64,000 nt of DNA from Rathayibacter sp. VKM Ac-2857 (GCF_013205025.1 NZ_JABMLE010000002.1:605556-669555), one strand, 5' to 3'. Positions 43,788-54,218 are shown, numbered from the stretch's first letter. Numbers and translations are program-made. The notes: generated by a model from the sequence alone, not told the origin.

Positions 43788-45038
43788 GTGACATCGACCG
43801 GGGCCGGGGCTCCTCCCCTCCATGCCGAGACGACGCCGCTCGACGGCCCGCAGGAGCTGCTCTCCCGCGTCGATCCGCGGCGTCCGCTGCTCTGGCAGCG
43901 CGGCGGGGCCGGGCTGGCCGGGCTCGGCGAGGTGCTGCGGCTCGAGTTCTCCGGTCCGGATCGCATCCGCGAGGCCTCCGCCGCCTGGCGCGAACTGTCG
44001 GTCTCGGCCGTCGTCGAGGACCCGCTCGGCGTCCCCGGCACGGGGCTCGTGGCCTTCGGCGCCTTCGCCTTCTCGAGCGGGTCGAGCGCCCGCAGCGTCC
44101 TCATCGTCCCCCGAGTGGTGATCGGCTCGCGCGGCGGGCGGTCCTGGCTGACCCGCATCCGCACCGCCGACGAGCCGACGGGTTCGCCGAGCGTCCCCGA
44201 CTCGGTGCCGTACGGCGACGAGTACCGGCTCCCCCTCCTCCCCGGCGCGATGACGCCCGACGCCTACCGCGCCGCCGTCGCCTCGGCCGTCGGCACGATC
44301 CGCTCGGGCGCGCTCGAGAAGGTCGTCCTCGCGCGGGACCTGCAGGGGCGACTCCCCCGGGACGCCGACCGTCGCCGTCTCCTGCGCGATCTCGCGAACG
44401 GCTACCCCGACTGCTGGACCTTCTCGGTCGACGGCTTCCTCGGCGCGAGCCCCGAGACGCTCGTCGGCGTCGATCACGGAGCGATCACCGCGCGCGTCCT
44501 CGCCGGCACCAGCGCGCGCGGCGGGGACGCGGAGGAGGACGCCGCGATCGTCCGCTCTCTCCTGGCGAGCCCGAAGGACCGCTCCGAGCACGCCTTCGCG
44601 ATCGCCAGTCTCCTGCGCGAGCTGCGCCCGCACACCGGCTCGCTCTCCACCACTCCCGAGCCCTTCGCGCTGAAGCTGCCGAACCTGTGGCACCTCGCGA
44701 CCGACGTGCGCGGCACGCTCGACGACGGCTCCACCGCGCTCGACCTCGTCGACGCCCTGCACCCGACGGCCGCCGTCGCGGGCACCCCGACCGACCGGGC
44801 CCTCGATCTGCTCGAGGAGCTCGAGCCGTTCGACCGCGGCCGCTACGCGGGGCCGGTGGGCTGGATCGACGGCGACGGCGACGGAGAGTGGGCCGTGGGG
44901 CTGCGCAGCGCCCAGGTCTCGGCCGACGGCGCCGTCACCGCCTGGGCCGGCGCGGGCATCGTCGCCGACAGCGATCCGGCCGCGGAGCTCGCGGAGACCG
45001 GGATGAAGTTCCGCCCGATCCTCGACGCACTCGGCTGA
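43788..45038 (+). CDS. menF: Isochorismate synthase
   Basis: A 416-residue chorismate-utilising enzyme that starts menaquinone synthesis by converting chorismate to isochorismate. Core motifs are KVVLARDLQG, FLGASPETLVG, ARVLAGTSARGG, SPKDRSEH and a C-terminal AGAGIVADSDP, which are shared by MenF/EntC enzymes. GTG at 43788 is preceded by TACTGT at a 6-base distance and no Shine-Dalgarno, so it should be leaderless. It converges with menD. Confidence 0.92.
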   Translation: MTSTGAGAPPLHAETTPLDGPQELLSRVDPRRPLLWQRGGAGLAGLGEVLRLEFSGPDRIREASAAWRELSVSAVVEDPLGVPGTGLVAFGAFAFSSGSSARSVLIVPRVVIGSRGGRSWLTRIRTADEPTGSPSVPDSVPYGDEYRLPLLPGAMTPDAYRAAVASAVGTIRSGALEKVVLARDLQGRLPRDADRRRLLRDLANGYPDCWTFSVDGFLGASPETLVGVDHGAITARVLAGTSARGGDAEEDAAIVRSLLASPKDRSEHAFAIASLLRELRPHTGSLSTTPEPFALKLPNLWHLATDVRGTLDDGSTALDLVDALHPTAAVAGTPTDRALDLLEELEPFDRGRYAGPVGWIDGDGDGEWAVGLRSAQVSADGAVTAWAGAGIVADSDPAAELAETGMKFRPILDALG

Positions 45039-45067
45039 CCCGCCCCGCACCTCTCTGCGGGACGGCG

Positions 45068-46780
45068 CTAGCGCTCGAGCGCGATCTCGACGATGCCCGG
45101 ACCCTCGCCGGGCGAGGTGAGGGCCTGCTCCAGCTCGCCGCGGGTGGCGACGAGGCGGTGCGACCAGCCGTAGGCCGTCGCCAGCGCGGCGATGTCGACG
45201 GTCTGCGGCGTGAACTGCACGCGGTCGAAGGCGTCGGGTGCCGAGCTGGTGGCGACCTCGAGGCCGTCGAAGATGGTGCCGCCGCCGTCGTTCACCACGA
45301 CGAGCTGCACCCGCGGCCGGCGCTCGCCCGGGGCGAGCAGCAGGCCGCCCGCTTCGTGCAAGAGGGTGAGGTCGCCGAGGACGACGCGGGTCGCTCCGCC
45401 CGAGCCGGCCTCGCCGGACTGCGAGGCGACGGCGATGCCGAGCGCGGTCGAGACCGTGCCGTCGATGCCGGCGAGACCGCGGTTGGAGTGCACGGTGACC
45501 CGCTTGCCGGGCAGCGAGCCGTCCGCGACGCGGATCAGTCGCGAGGCGCCGAAGAGCAGGCGGTCGTGCGGCCAGGTGACGCGCCAGACCGCGGCGACGA
45601 CGAACTCGCGGGTGAGCGGTGCGCGGATCGCGGTGAGGGCGTTGCGGGCGTAGCCGCGGCGGTCCTCGATCGACATCGAGCCGCCGTCGGGCGCCTCGGG
45701 GATCGCGTCCGGATCGGCGTCGGCCAGCAGCGCGCGGCTCGCGGAGACCCAGGAGCCGGCCCAGGCCCGCTCCGCCCGCTCGGGACGCGCTGAGCCGTCC
45801 GGCCGGACGACCGCGAGCGCGCGGGCGCTGCGGGCCCGGCGGCCGGGGTTGTAGAACTCGCGGCGACCGCGGTCGACGACGATCACTTCGACGTCCTCGC
45901 GGCGCAGCAGCTCCGGGACCTCCCGGGACAGCGTCGGGTGGCCGAGGACGATCGCCCGGCGCACGCGACCGCCGAACTCCGGCTCGGCGAGGAGGCGGCG
46001 CCAGGCGACGACCAGCTGGGGCCCGAAGCGGGCACCGGAGGAGACCTCGGCGAGCAGCGGCCAGTCGCCGGCGCGGGCGAGCGCCTCGGCCTCGGCTCCG
46101 GCCTTGTCGCCGGCGATGACGACGGTGAGGGGCTCGAGCGGCCCGGCCGCGATCGTCTCGGGAGTGACGGCGACGTCCGATCCGGGCGCGTCGGACCCGG
46201 AGGCAGGCACGTCGAACGCCGGGAGGCGCGAGGAGAGCGGGTCGCGGAAGGCGAGGTTGAGGTGGACCGGTCCGCCGGGGCGCAGCGCCGCGGAGTACGC
46301 GCGGTCGGCGAGGGCAGAGGCCGACTCCGTCGTCGACTGCGCATCGGGAGCGGCGACGTCCTCGAAGAGCCGCGCGGCGCGGCCGAACAGCTCGACCTGG
46401 TCGGTGGTCTGGTTCGAGCGGATGCCGCGCAGCTCATCCGGACGGTCGGCGGTGAGCACGATCATCGGCACGTCGGAGGCGTCGGCCTCGAGCACGGCGG
46501 GGTGCAGGTTGGCCGTCGCGGTGCCGGAGGTGGTGATCAGGAGCGCGGGCACCCCGGTCTCCAGGGCGAGCCCGAGGGCGAGGAAGCCGGCCGAGCGCTC
46601 ATCGATCCGGACGTGCAGGCGGATGCGGCCGCGGGTCTCGAGCTCGGCCGCGACGAGGGCCAGCGCCTGCGAGCGGGAGCCGGGAGAGACGACGACGTCG
46701 CGGACTCCGAGCGCGACGAAGCGGGAGAGGAGGTCGACCGCGAGACGGGTGGAGGGGGCGACCGGAGTCGCGTCAGGCAT
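45068..46780 (-). CDS. menD: SEPHCHC synthase (MenD)
   Basis: A 570-residue thiamine-diphosphate enzyme that adds the succinyl-semialdehyde unit of 2-oxoglutarate to isochorismate. It shows SPGSRSQALAL, the catalytic-glutamate region HVRIDERSAGF, TTSGTATANLHPAVLEA, LTADRPDELRGIRSNQTTDQ, and the ThDP/Mg site GDLTLLHEAGG with VVNDGGGTIF. All expected motifs are intact. It overlaps the upstream PLDc_N gene by 8 bases and is co-transcribed with it. The menF gene converges 30 bases away. Confidence 0.95.
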   Translation of the reverse strand: MPDATPVAPSTRLAVDLLSRFVALGVRDVVVSPGSRSQALALVAAELETRGRIRLHVRIDERSAGFLALGLALETGVPALLITTSGTATANLHPAVLEADASDVPMIVLTADRPDELRGIRSNQTTDQVELFGRAARLFEDVAAPDAQSTTESASALADRAYSAALRPGGPVHLNLAFRDPLSSRLPAFDVPASGSDAPGSDVAVTPETIAAGPLEPLTVVIAGDKAGAEAEALARAGDWPLLAEVSSGARFGPQLVVAWRRLLAEPEFGGRVRRAIVLGHPTLSREVPELLRREDVEVIVVDRGRREFYNPGRRARSARALAVVRPDGSARPERAERAWAGSWVSASRALLADADPDAIPEAPDGGSMSIEDRRGYARNALTAIRAPLTREFVVAAVWRVTWPHDRLLFGASRLIRVADGSLPGKRVTVHSNRGLAGIDGTVSTALGIAVASQSGEAGSGGATRVVLGDLTLLHEAGGLLLAPGERRPRVQLVVVNDGGGTIFDGLEVATSSAPDAFDRVQFTPQTVDIAALATAYGWSHRLVATRGELEQALTSPGEGPGIVEIALER

Positions 46781-47144
46781 CCCGACGGCCGGTGCCGTCC
46801 GACTCGCCGGAGTCGTCGAGATCGGCGAGGTCGCGCTCGAGCTGGGCGATGCGCTCGGCCTGCTCGCGCTCCTTCTCGGGATCGCGCTCGCGGCGGAGGG
46901 TGCCGAGGAAGTCGGGGTCGTCGTCCGGGGCCATGAAACGGCGGCCCTCGGAGCGCTGCTTGCGAGGGCGGCCGATCCAGAACCAGAGGCCCGCGCCGAT
47001 GATCGGCAGCAGGAGGACCACGAGGACCCACGACCACTTGGGGATCGCGCGCACCGCGTGGCGATTGCTCAGGGCGACGTCGATCACGGTGTAGACCGTG
47101 AAGACGACGAGGGCCACGAGCAGGCCGATGAACAGGCGGATCAT
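46773..47144 (-). CDS. Small membrane protein with PLDc_N domain
   Basis: A 123-residue protein with two membrane helices. The motif YTVIDVALSNRHAVRAIPKWSWVLVVLL then WFWIGRP matches the phospholipase D N-terminal (PLDc_N) domain, which occurs alone in many actinobacteria. The C-terminal 60 residues are charged and probably coiled coil (EKEREQAERIAQLERDLADL). TACACT lies 7 bases before ATG 47144 (leaderless). Its stop overlaps menD, so it may have a role linked to menaquinone synthesis at the membrane, but function is unknown. Confidence 0.85.
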   Translation of the reverse strand: MIRLFIGLLVALVVFTVYTVIDVALSNRHAVRAIPKWSWVLVVLLLPIIGAGLWFWIGRPRKQRSEGRRFMAPDDDPDFLGTLRRERDPEKEREQAERIAQLERDLADLDDSGESDGTGRRDA

Positions 47145-47256
47145 GGTGTCCAGTGTACGTCCGGCGTCCTCGAAGGATCCCGGCGCACGGATGCTGGACA
47201 GGGAGCTCCCGGGGTGCTCACGGACGCGCGTGCGGGGGGCGACGTACACTTGCCCG

Positions 47257-47562
47257 GTGAAACTGAGCCGCGCGGTCGTCGTCTACTCGCTCCTGCGTCT
47301 GGCCATGTTCGCCGGCGTCTTCGTGCTGGTGTACCTGCCGGCGCGCTCCTTCGTCGACTCCGAGCTGACGGCGGCGGTGACGGCCGGCTTCGTCGCCGCG
47401 ATCGCGAGCATGTCGCTCTCCTACATCGTGCTGCGCAAGCCCCGCGAGCGCATCGCCGAGGCGATCTACGAGCGCCGCAAGGACGTCCCGCGGACCCCGA
47501 CCGACGACGACATCGAGGACGCCGCGGTCGACGCGGCCCGCGACGGCCGCCCGGGCGCCTGA
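47257..47562 (+). CDS. DUF4229 domain membrane protein
   Basis: A 101-residue protein starting VKLSRAVVVYSLLRLAMF, with two hydrophobic helices and an AAIASMSLSYIVLRKPRE segment followed by an acidic tail. This matches the actinobacterial DUF4229 family, often found next to men genes. Function is unknown. TACACT lies 6 bases before GTG 47257. The divergent PLDc_N gene has the same CGTACACT promoter core, so the two may be co-regulated. Confidence 0.82.
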   Translation: MKLSRAVVVYSLLRLAMFAGVFVLVYLPARSFVDSELTAAVTAGFVAAIASMSLSYIVLRKPRERIAEAIYERRKDVPRTPTDDDIEDAAVDAARDGRPGA

Positions 47563-47623
47563 CCCCGCCGCTCGCGGAGCCCGCGCGGCGGACGCATTCC
47601 CGCTGATCGAGCGGCACGCACCT

Positions 47624-47913
47624 TGCTGATCGAGCAGCGCGAGCAGCGCGCGTATCGAGATCCACCACCGTCAGCACGGTGGTCTGCAGACTCAGCGTCT
47701 CCGTGACGGCGGGTCTCGATACGCCCCTCCGGGGCTACTCGACCAGCAGAGAAGAGGCGTCCCTCGCGCAGCGGGCGCACCCCACATGCTGATCGAGTAG
47801 CGCGCGCAGCGCGCGTATCGAGATCCACCACCGTCAGCACGGTGGTCTGCAGACTCGGCGTCTCGGTGACGGCGGGTCTCGATACGCCCCTCCGGGGCTA
47901 CTCGACCAGCATG
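47624..47913. repeat. Two tandem REPIN-like composite elements
   Basis: Elements at 47624-47748 and 47785-47913 are nearly identical, including the core CCACCGTCAGCACGGTGG and GTCTGCAGACTC. Both have the CTGATCGAG / CTCGACCAG inverted ends. They fill the 407-base gap between the convergent DUF4229 (+) and menA (-) genes; nothing else is seen there. Confidence 0.85.
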
Positions 47914-47969
47914 AGGCGCGCGGGACGCGCACCACACCAGCAGGGGTGCGCGGGGCGCGCACCACGGGG

Positions 47970-48929
47970 TCAGAAGGCGAGGGCCGCGCCGAGGATGGCG
48001 GCGTAGGCGAGGCCGCTGAGGCTGGTCAGCTGCAGGGCGAGGATGAGCTCCTTGGCCGTGCGCGCGGTCAGCGTGATCAGGATGGCCGGCAGGACGGCCA
48101 GCAGGACGAAGAGCGTCAGCCAGGCCAGCGGGTAGAACAGCGCCAGCACGACGGCGATGCCGAACGGCACCAGCACGAAGGCGCTGTACATCGCGCGCGC
48201 TATGGTCGGGCCGACGACGACCGCCAGCGTCCGCTTGCCGGAGAGGCGGTCCGTCGGGATGTCGCGGATGTTGTTGACCATCAGCACCGCGCAGGCGAAC
48301 AGGCCCGCGGCGACGGCGCCGAGCCAGGACTCCTGGTTCGCGCGGCCGATCTGCACGAACGTCGTGCCGACGGTGGCGACGAGCCCGAAGAAGACGAAGA
48401 CGAAGAGCTCGCCGAGGCCCAGGTACCCGTAGGGACGCCGGCCACCGGTGTAGAACCACGCGGCGGCGATCGCGGCGGCGCCGATGATCAGGAACCACCA
48501 GAAGCCGGACAGGACCGTGAGCACGAGGCCCGCGACTCCCGCGATGCCGAAGAAGACCAGCGCGACCGTGAGGACGGCGCGGGGCTTCGCGGCACCGGAT
48601 CCGGTGAGGCGGGAGGGGCCGACGCGGTTCGCGTCCGTGCCGCGGATGCCGTCGGAGTAGTCGTTGGCGTAGTTGACGCCGATCTGCAGCGCGAGCGAGA
48701 CGACGAGGCAGAGCAGGGCGCGCACCCAGTGCCAGCCCTCGTCCGTGACCTGCGTCGCTCCGGTGCCGATCAGGACGGGCGCGATGGCGAGCGGAAGCGT
48801 CCGCAGCCGGGCGCCGGCGATCCACTCGCGCGGGCCCGCGGGCTCGACGACGACGCGGCGCGGGTCGCCGCCGGGGCGACCGCTCCGGGGCTTCGCCGAC
48901 GGCTTCTTCTTGCGACTCGAACTCGACAC
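47970..48929 (-). CDS. menA: 1,4-dihydroxy-2-naphthoate polyprenyltransferase
   Basis: A 319-residue UbiA-family integral membrane enzyme that joins DHNA to the polyprenyl chain. The two Asp-rich metal-binding motifs are NYANDYSDGIRGTD and NNIRDIPTD, with about nine hydrophobic helices. The N-terminal 25 residues are Ser/Lys-rich. GTG at 48929 has TAGGAT 7 bases upstream and no ribosome site. It acts after DHNA formation and before MenG. Confidence 0.94.
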   Translation of the reverse strand: MSSSSRKKKPSAKPRSGRPGGDPRRVVVEPAGPREWIAGARLRTLPLAIAPVLIGTGATQVTDEGWHWVRALLCLVVSLALQIGVNYANDYSDGIRGTDANRVGPSRLTGSGAAKPRAVLTVALVFFGIAGVAGLVLTVLSGFWWFLIIGAAAIAAAWFYTGGRRPYGYLGLGELFVFVFFGLVATVGTTFVQIGRANQESWLGAVAAGLFACAVLMVNNIRDIPTDRLSGKRTLAVVVGPTIARAMYSAFVLVPFGIAVVLALFYPLAWLTLFVLLAVLPAILITLTARTAKELILALQLTSLSGLAYAAILGAALAF

Positions 48930-49018
48930 GGAGGGAATCCTACCGAGTGGGGCACGCCGGTCCCGGGCCGTCGGCCGCCGGGCGCTGCGTCGTTCTCCGC
49001 CGCCGCCCGGACCCGCCG

Positions 49019-50170
49019 TCAGACCGCTCCGGCCGCCGCGAGGGTCTCGAGCGCCCGGCGGTCGGGCTTACCCGAGGCGAGCAGCGGGATCTCCGCGACG
49101 GCGAGGACCGCCGCCGGACCGGCCGCACGGCCGAGCCGCTCGACGACGGCGGACCGCAGCAGCGCCAGGTCGACGTCCGCGGCCCCCGTCGCGACGACCG
49201 GCACCTCGCCCCACTGCGCATCCGGCCTGCGCACGACGACCGCGTCGGGCACGAGCCCGTCGCGCAGCACCCGCTCGACCGCGTCCAGCGAGACCTTCTC
49301 CCCGCCCGAGACGATCACCCGGTCGAGGCGGCCGGTGACGCTCAGGCGGCCGTCCTCGACGACGCCGGCGTCGCCGGTGCGGTACCAGCGCTCGCCGTCG
49401 AGCGAGACGAAGGCGGCGGCGCTGCGCTCCGCGTCCAGGCCGCCGTCCGCGTCGAGGTAGCCCTCGGCGAGGGTCGGGCCGCCGAGGAGGACCTGCCCGT
49501 CGATGACGCGCATCCGCACGTCGCGCAGCGGGACGCCGTCGTAGACGCAGCCGCCGGCGGTCTCGCTCGAGCCGTAGGTGAGCCGGATGCGCACTCCGAG
49601 CGCGGCCGCCCGGTCGCGCAGCGTCTGCGGGGTCGACTGGCCGCCGATCAGCAGGGCGTCGAAGGAGGCGAGGACCGCGGCCCCCGCGGGGTCGCTCTCC
49701 GCGAGGTCGAGCAGTCGCGCGAGCTGCACGGGCACGAGGGACGAGTAGCGCCGCTCCCCCGCCGGCATCGTCCGCGCGAGGGCGAGGAAGGCGGCGGCGT
49801 CGAAGCCGCCGGCCGGGAGCACGACGGGGTCGGCGTCGGCGGTCAGCGAGCGGACCAGCACCTGCACTCCCGCCACGTAGTGCGTCGGCAGGCAGAGCAG
49901 CCAGCGGCCGGGGCCGCCGAGCTCGGTGAGAGTGGCGGAGGCGCTGGTCAGCAGCGCCGAGGTGGCGAGCGCGACGCGCTTCGGCGGGCCGGAGGAGCCG
50001 GACGTCTCCACCACGACGGCGACGCGCTGCGGGACGACCGCGTCCGGGTCACGGGTCTCGGCCCCCGGGGCTGCGATCCGGACCGCGGGGCCGCTGCCGT
50101 CGAGCGCCGCGCGCAGGGCGATGAGCACCTTCTCCGGAGCGGGATCGACGGAGGCGAGCGGGCGGGTCAT
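49019..50170 (-). CDS. menE: o-Succinylbenzoate-CoA ligase
   Basis: A 383-residue ANL-superfamily adenylate-forming enzyme, compact as in actinobacterial MenE. It has the P-loop VVETSGSSGPPKRV, LPTHYVAGVQVLVRS, LTYGSSETAGG, WYRTGDAGVV and the C-terminal catalytic lysine in SGKPDRR. It activates OSB to OSB-CoA, the substrate of MenB encoded 25 bases upstream in the same operon. Confidence 0.92.
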   Translation of the reverse strand: MTRPLASVDPAPEKVLIALRAALDGSGPAVRIAAPGAETRDPDAVVPQRVAVVVETSGSSGPPKRVALATSALLTSASATLTELGGPGRWLLCLPTHYVAGVQVLVRSLTADADPVVLPAGGFDAAAFLALARTMPAGERRYSSLVPVQLARLLDLAESDPAGAAVLASFDALLIGGQSTPQTLRDRAAALGVRIRLTYGSSETAGGCVYDGVPLRDVRMRVIDGQVLLGGPTLAEGYLDADGGLDAERSAAAFVSLDGERWYRTGDAGVVEDGRLSVTGRLDRVIVSGGEKVSLDAVERVLRDGLVPDAVVVRRPDAQWGEVPVVATGAADVDLALLRSAVVERLGRAAGPAAVLAVAEIPLLASGKPDRRALETLAAAGAV

Positions 50171-50195
50171 CGCTCGACCCCCGGAACCGCCATCT

Positions 50196-51107
<912 letters not shown>

Positions 51108-51170
51108 GGCCTCGACCCTACTGTCGAGGGCTGGGGGCGGGATCGAGCCGGGTGCGCGAGGCCGCCGCTG

Positions 51171-51740
51171 CATGCCGGTCGAGGAGCCCGCAGGGCGTAT
51201 CGAGACCGCTGTCACCGGCACTGCGGACGACGGGGATCTCCGAGGAGAGATCACCTCGTCCGTACCGGGAAAGCCATGCTGATCGAGTAGCCCGCGCAGC
51301 GGGCGTATCGAGATCCACCGGCTTCAGAAGGACGAGTCTGCAGTCCCGCCCTGCTGATGACGGCGGGTCTCGATACGCCCCTGCGGGGCTACTCGACCAG
51401 CATGTCGCGGCGCAGCCGTGTCCTCTCCCTCATCAGGGAGACGCGAGGCGGCTTCACCGTTCGAGACGCCCGCTGCGCGGGCTGCTCGATCAGGTCCGCT
51501 AAGCGAACGGACCCGCATCGGGCCTCGTGCTCCGAGCAGGGCCCCGTCCGGGGCCACTCGGCAGCACGGATCTCGACGAAGGGACCCGAACCGGGCTGCG
51601 TCCCTCCACCGGACCCCGTTCCGCGTCCACTCGCTCGCCTCTGCAGGGAAGCCCTGTTCGCGCCGCAGGCGCTGGGAGGACAGGCGGCGCGGCGCAGCCG
51701 AGTCGACCACAGGCGATGCCAGCGCAGGCGGCTCGTGGCA
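51171..51740. repeat. REPIN-like element and second inverted-repeat family
   Basis: The 687-base gap between menB and dps has no gene. It holds a single REP-like arm (51171-51207), a full 130-bp composite (51275-51404), another arm (51464-51494), and then to 51740 a degenerate GC-rich region. Part of the latter (about 51582-51634, CCCCGTTCCGCGTCCACTCG) matches the second inverted-repeat family seen at 63341-63397. Confidence 0.75.
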
Positions 51741-51742
51741 TG

Positions 51743-51778
51743 CGAAGAGGGACCCCGCCGTGGCGGAGTCCCTCTTCG
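51743..51778 (-). terminator. Terminator of dps
   Basis: CGAAGAGGGAC at 51743-51753 pairs with 51768-51778 and CCGCC/GGCGG continues the stem with one mismatch. It begins 15 bases after the dps stop codon. Confidence 0.82.
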
Positions 51779-51793
51779 GATGGTGCGGTGGTG

Positions 51794-52339
51794 CTACTTC
51801 GCGGTGGAGGTGCGGCGGTTCTCGGCCGACACCATCCAGGCGTACTGCTCCAAGCTCTGGATGATCGCGTGGAGGAGGTCGGCGCTCGTCGGGTCCTCGT
51901 CGTCCACCTGGTCGTGCACCTCGCGCATGGTGGCGGCGGTGTTCTCGAGGCGGATGGTGATGAGGTCGACGGTCTCGGCCGTGTCGATCTCGCCGTGCGG
52001 GTACTCCGGCAGCGTGGTGGTCGCCGCGACGGTGTCGCTGCGGCCGTCCGGGATGCCGTGCAGGGCGCGCATGCGCTCGGCGACGTCGTCGCTGAACTCG
52101 CGCGCGGCCTCGATGATCTCGTCGAGCTGGAGGTGGAGGTCGCGGAAGTTCTTGCCGACGACGTTCCAGTGGGCCTGCTTGCCCTGGACGTGCAGCTCGA
52201 TCAGGTCAACGAGCACGATCTGGAGGCTGTCGAGCAGCTCCTTGGAGGCCTTGAAGCCCTTCTCGGCGTTCTGGCGGCGGCTGGTCTTCGCTCCGGAGCC
52301 CGCGGGGGCTTCGACGTGGCGTTCGAGGGTGGTGGTCAT
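51794..52339 (-). CDS. dps: Dps-family DNA-binding ferritin
   Basis: A 181-residue Dps protein that stores iron and protects DNA from peroxide. Ferroxidase ligands are visible as His50 and His57 (LHVQGKQAHWNVVG) and Asp73/Glu77 (LDEIIEAARE). The N-terminal roughly 30 residues carry Arg/Lys (RHVE, KTSRRQ) and could bind DNA. The ATG at 52339 follows GAGAAAGGAACGG; the next gene upstream (SDR) has a very similar AAAGGAACGACACC leader, which may reflect shared stress control. Confidence 0.92.
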   Translation of the reverse strand: MTTTLERHVEAPAGSGAKTSRRQNAEKGFKASKELLDSLQIVLVDLIELHVQGKQAHWNVVGKNFRDLHLQLDEIIEAAREFSDDVAERMRALHGIPDGRSDTVAATTTLPEYPHGEIDTAETVDLITIRLENTAATMREVHDQVDDEDPTSADLLHAIIQSLEQYAWMVSAENRRTSTAK

Positions 52340-52460
52340 GGACCGTTCCTTTCTCTGACAGTGCCGGGATGCGGAAAACCCGACTTGAATCATGGCTTCT
52401 TCGGCTGGACGTCACCCGGACGCACACGGTGCGCGCCCTGGACGACGCCGGGACAGGGGG

Positions 52461-53261
52461 CTAGATCGTGGCGACCGAGCCGGAGTCGACGCGGTAGTTC
52501 GAGCCGTTCACGAACGAGGCGCGCTCGGAGCAGAGGAACGCGATGACCGCGGCGACCTCCTCGGGCCGGCCCCGTCGCTTGAGCTCCAGGTAGGGCCGCT
52601 CCTCGTCGAGGAAGGACGAGATGGCCTCCTCCTTCGAGGTGCCGTTCTCGTCGGCGCGCTTGTCCATCATCGCGTCGGTCATCGGCGTGTGGATGAAGGC
52701 CGGCGAGACGGCGTTCACGAGCAGCCCCTCGAGGGCGTAGGAGCGGGAGAGGCCCTTGGCGAGCGCCAGCACGCCGGCCTTCGCCGCGCAGTAGGGCAGC
52801 TCGTCGTCGTAGGGCTGCACCGCGTCCTCGGAGGCGGTGAGCACGAGGCGGCCCCAGCCTCCGGAGCGCAGGTCGGGGAGGAACTCGCGGACCAGCCGGA
52901 CGGGACCGAGCAGGTCCGTCTCGATCGTGCTGGTCCAGCCCTCGTCGTCGATCTCGTGGAAGAGGCCCTGAGCACCGGTGACGCCCGCGCACTGCACGAG
53001 GATGTCGATCTCGCCGACGGCCGCGGCCGTCCGCTCGTGCAGAGCGGCGAGCTCGGAGACGCTCGTGACGTCGGCGGCGAAGGCGTGCAGCGTGCCGTCC
53101 GAGGCGCCGAGGCGGGCGGCCGCCTCGTCGAGCTTCCCCTGGTCCTTGTCGCTCAGGACGACGGTGACGCCCTCCGCGAGCAGGAGCTGGGCGGTGTGCC
53201 AGCCGATGCCGGAGTCGCCGCCGGTGACGAGGGCGGTGCGCCCGGAGATGCCGAGGTCCAT
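52461..53261 (-). CDS. Short-chain dehydrogenase/reductase
   Basis: A 266-residue SDR. The NAD(P) motif is TGGDSGIGWHTA (14-25), followed by an acidic residue pattern (SDKD) suggesting NAD, VQCAGVTG, the Ser in LTASEDA and the YCAAK catalytic pair. It is related to glucose/3-oxoacyl reductase-like SDRs; the substrate is unknown. It lies 121 bases upstream of dps in the same direction, with similar ribosome-site context. Confidence 0.9.
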   Translation of the reverse strand: MDLGISGRTALVTGGDSGIGWHTAQLLLAEGVTVVLSDKDQGKLDEAAARLGASDGTLHAFAADVTSVSELAALHERTAAAVGEIDILVQCAGVTGAQGLFHEIDDEGWTSTIETDLLGPVRLVREFLPDLRSGGWGRLVLTASEDAVQPYDDELPYCAAKAGVLALAKGLSRSYALEGLLVNAVSPAFIHTPMTDAMMDKRADENGTSKEEAISSFLDEERPYLELKRRGRPEEVAAVIAFLCSERASFVNGSNYRVDSGSVATI

Positions 53262-53345
53262 CGGTGTCGTTCCTTTCCTGCCGTCTCGGCCGCGCAGGGC
53301 GTGCCGAGCTGATGACTCCGGTCTACGCGCCTGCGCCGGAGCCCC

Positions 53346-54218
53346 TCAACCCGCTTGCGCGAACGCGTTCACGGGTCTACCGCGCGTCGAGGTGGCGATC
53401 GCGAAGATCCCGCCCGAGAGCGGAGCGTCGCGCAGCTGCTGCTCCTCGAGGTTCTCCCGCGCGGTGCCGACGAAGAGCGTCGAGCCGTCGGGCCCGCCGA
53501 AGGCGACGCCCGTGACGTTCGGCGCCGGGATCGCGATCTCGTCGAGCAGCTCGCCGTCGGCGCTCCAGTGCAGCACCGCGCCCTCGCCGTTGGCCCCGGT
53601 CCAGAAGCCGCCGTCGACGTCGAGCGCGAGCCCGTCGAAGCCGCGGCCGACCAGGAACGGCTCGGGCTCGCCGAGCTCGTCGCCCGGCCCGTACGCCGCG
53701 CGGTAGACCGTCGAGGCGCTGGTGTCGGTGAAGTAGAACGTGCGGCCGCCGTCGGACCACTCGAAGCCGTTCGCGACACCGAAGCCGCCGAGCAGCGTCT
53801 CGAGGGAGCCGTCCGCGCCGACCCGGTAGAGCGCGCCGTCGGGCTCGCCCGTCGTGAGGTTCATCGAGCCCGCGACGAAGCGGCCGAACGGGTCGCACTT
53901 GCCCTCGTTCATCCGCAGGCCCGCGTGCACGTGCTCGATCGGAGCGAGCTCGCGCACGATCGCGAAGGCCTCGTCGAGCAGGACCACGCGCTCGCCCAGC
54001 GCGGCGACGAAGCCGCCGCCGGTCACCGGCTGGAAGGAGCCGAGCGGCGCCTCCACGGCGACCACTCGGTCCTCCGTGCCGTCGACCGCTCCGTCCCAGG
54101 CGCTCACGTGCACGGTGCCGGTCGAGATGTCGGCCCAGTGCAGGCGGTCGCGATGCCAGAACGGGCTCTCGACGAGGATCGCGCCGGTGTCGCGGAAGAC
54201 CCGCGCCTCGAGGCCCAT
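53346..54218 (-). CDS. SMP-30/gluconolactonase family protein
   Basis: A 290-residue six-bladed propeller lactonase. Metal-site residues are expected at Glu in VESPFWH, Asn in MNEGKCDPFGRF, Asn in GVANGFEWS and Asp in RGFDGLALD; all four motifs are present. It should hydrolyse sugar lactones such as gluconolactone. The ATG overlaps the stop of the GH15 gene (TGATG), so the two are coupled, which links it to glucose release. The frame stays open upstream but only as a shadow of GH15. Confidence 0.9.
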   Translation of the reverse strand: MGLEARVFRDTGAILVESPFWHRDRLHWADISTGTVHVSAWDGAVDGTEDRVVAVEAPLGSFQPVTGGGFVAALGERVVLLDEAFAIVRELAPIEHVHAGLRMNEGKCDPFGRFVAGSMNLTTGEPDGALYRVGADGSLETLLGGFGVANGFEWSDGGRTFYFTDTSASTVYRAAYGPGDELGEPEPFLVGRGFDGLALDVDGGFWTGANGEGAVLHWSADGELLDEIAIPAPNVTGVAFGGPDGSTLFVGTARENLEEQQLRDAPLSGGIFAIATSTRGRPVNAFAQAG

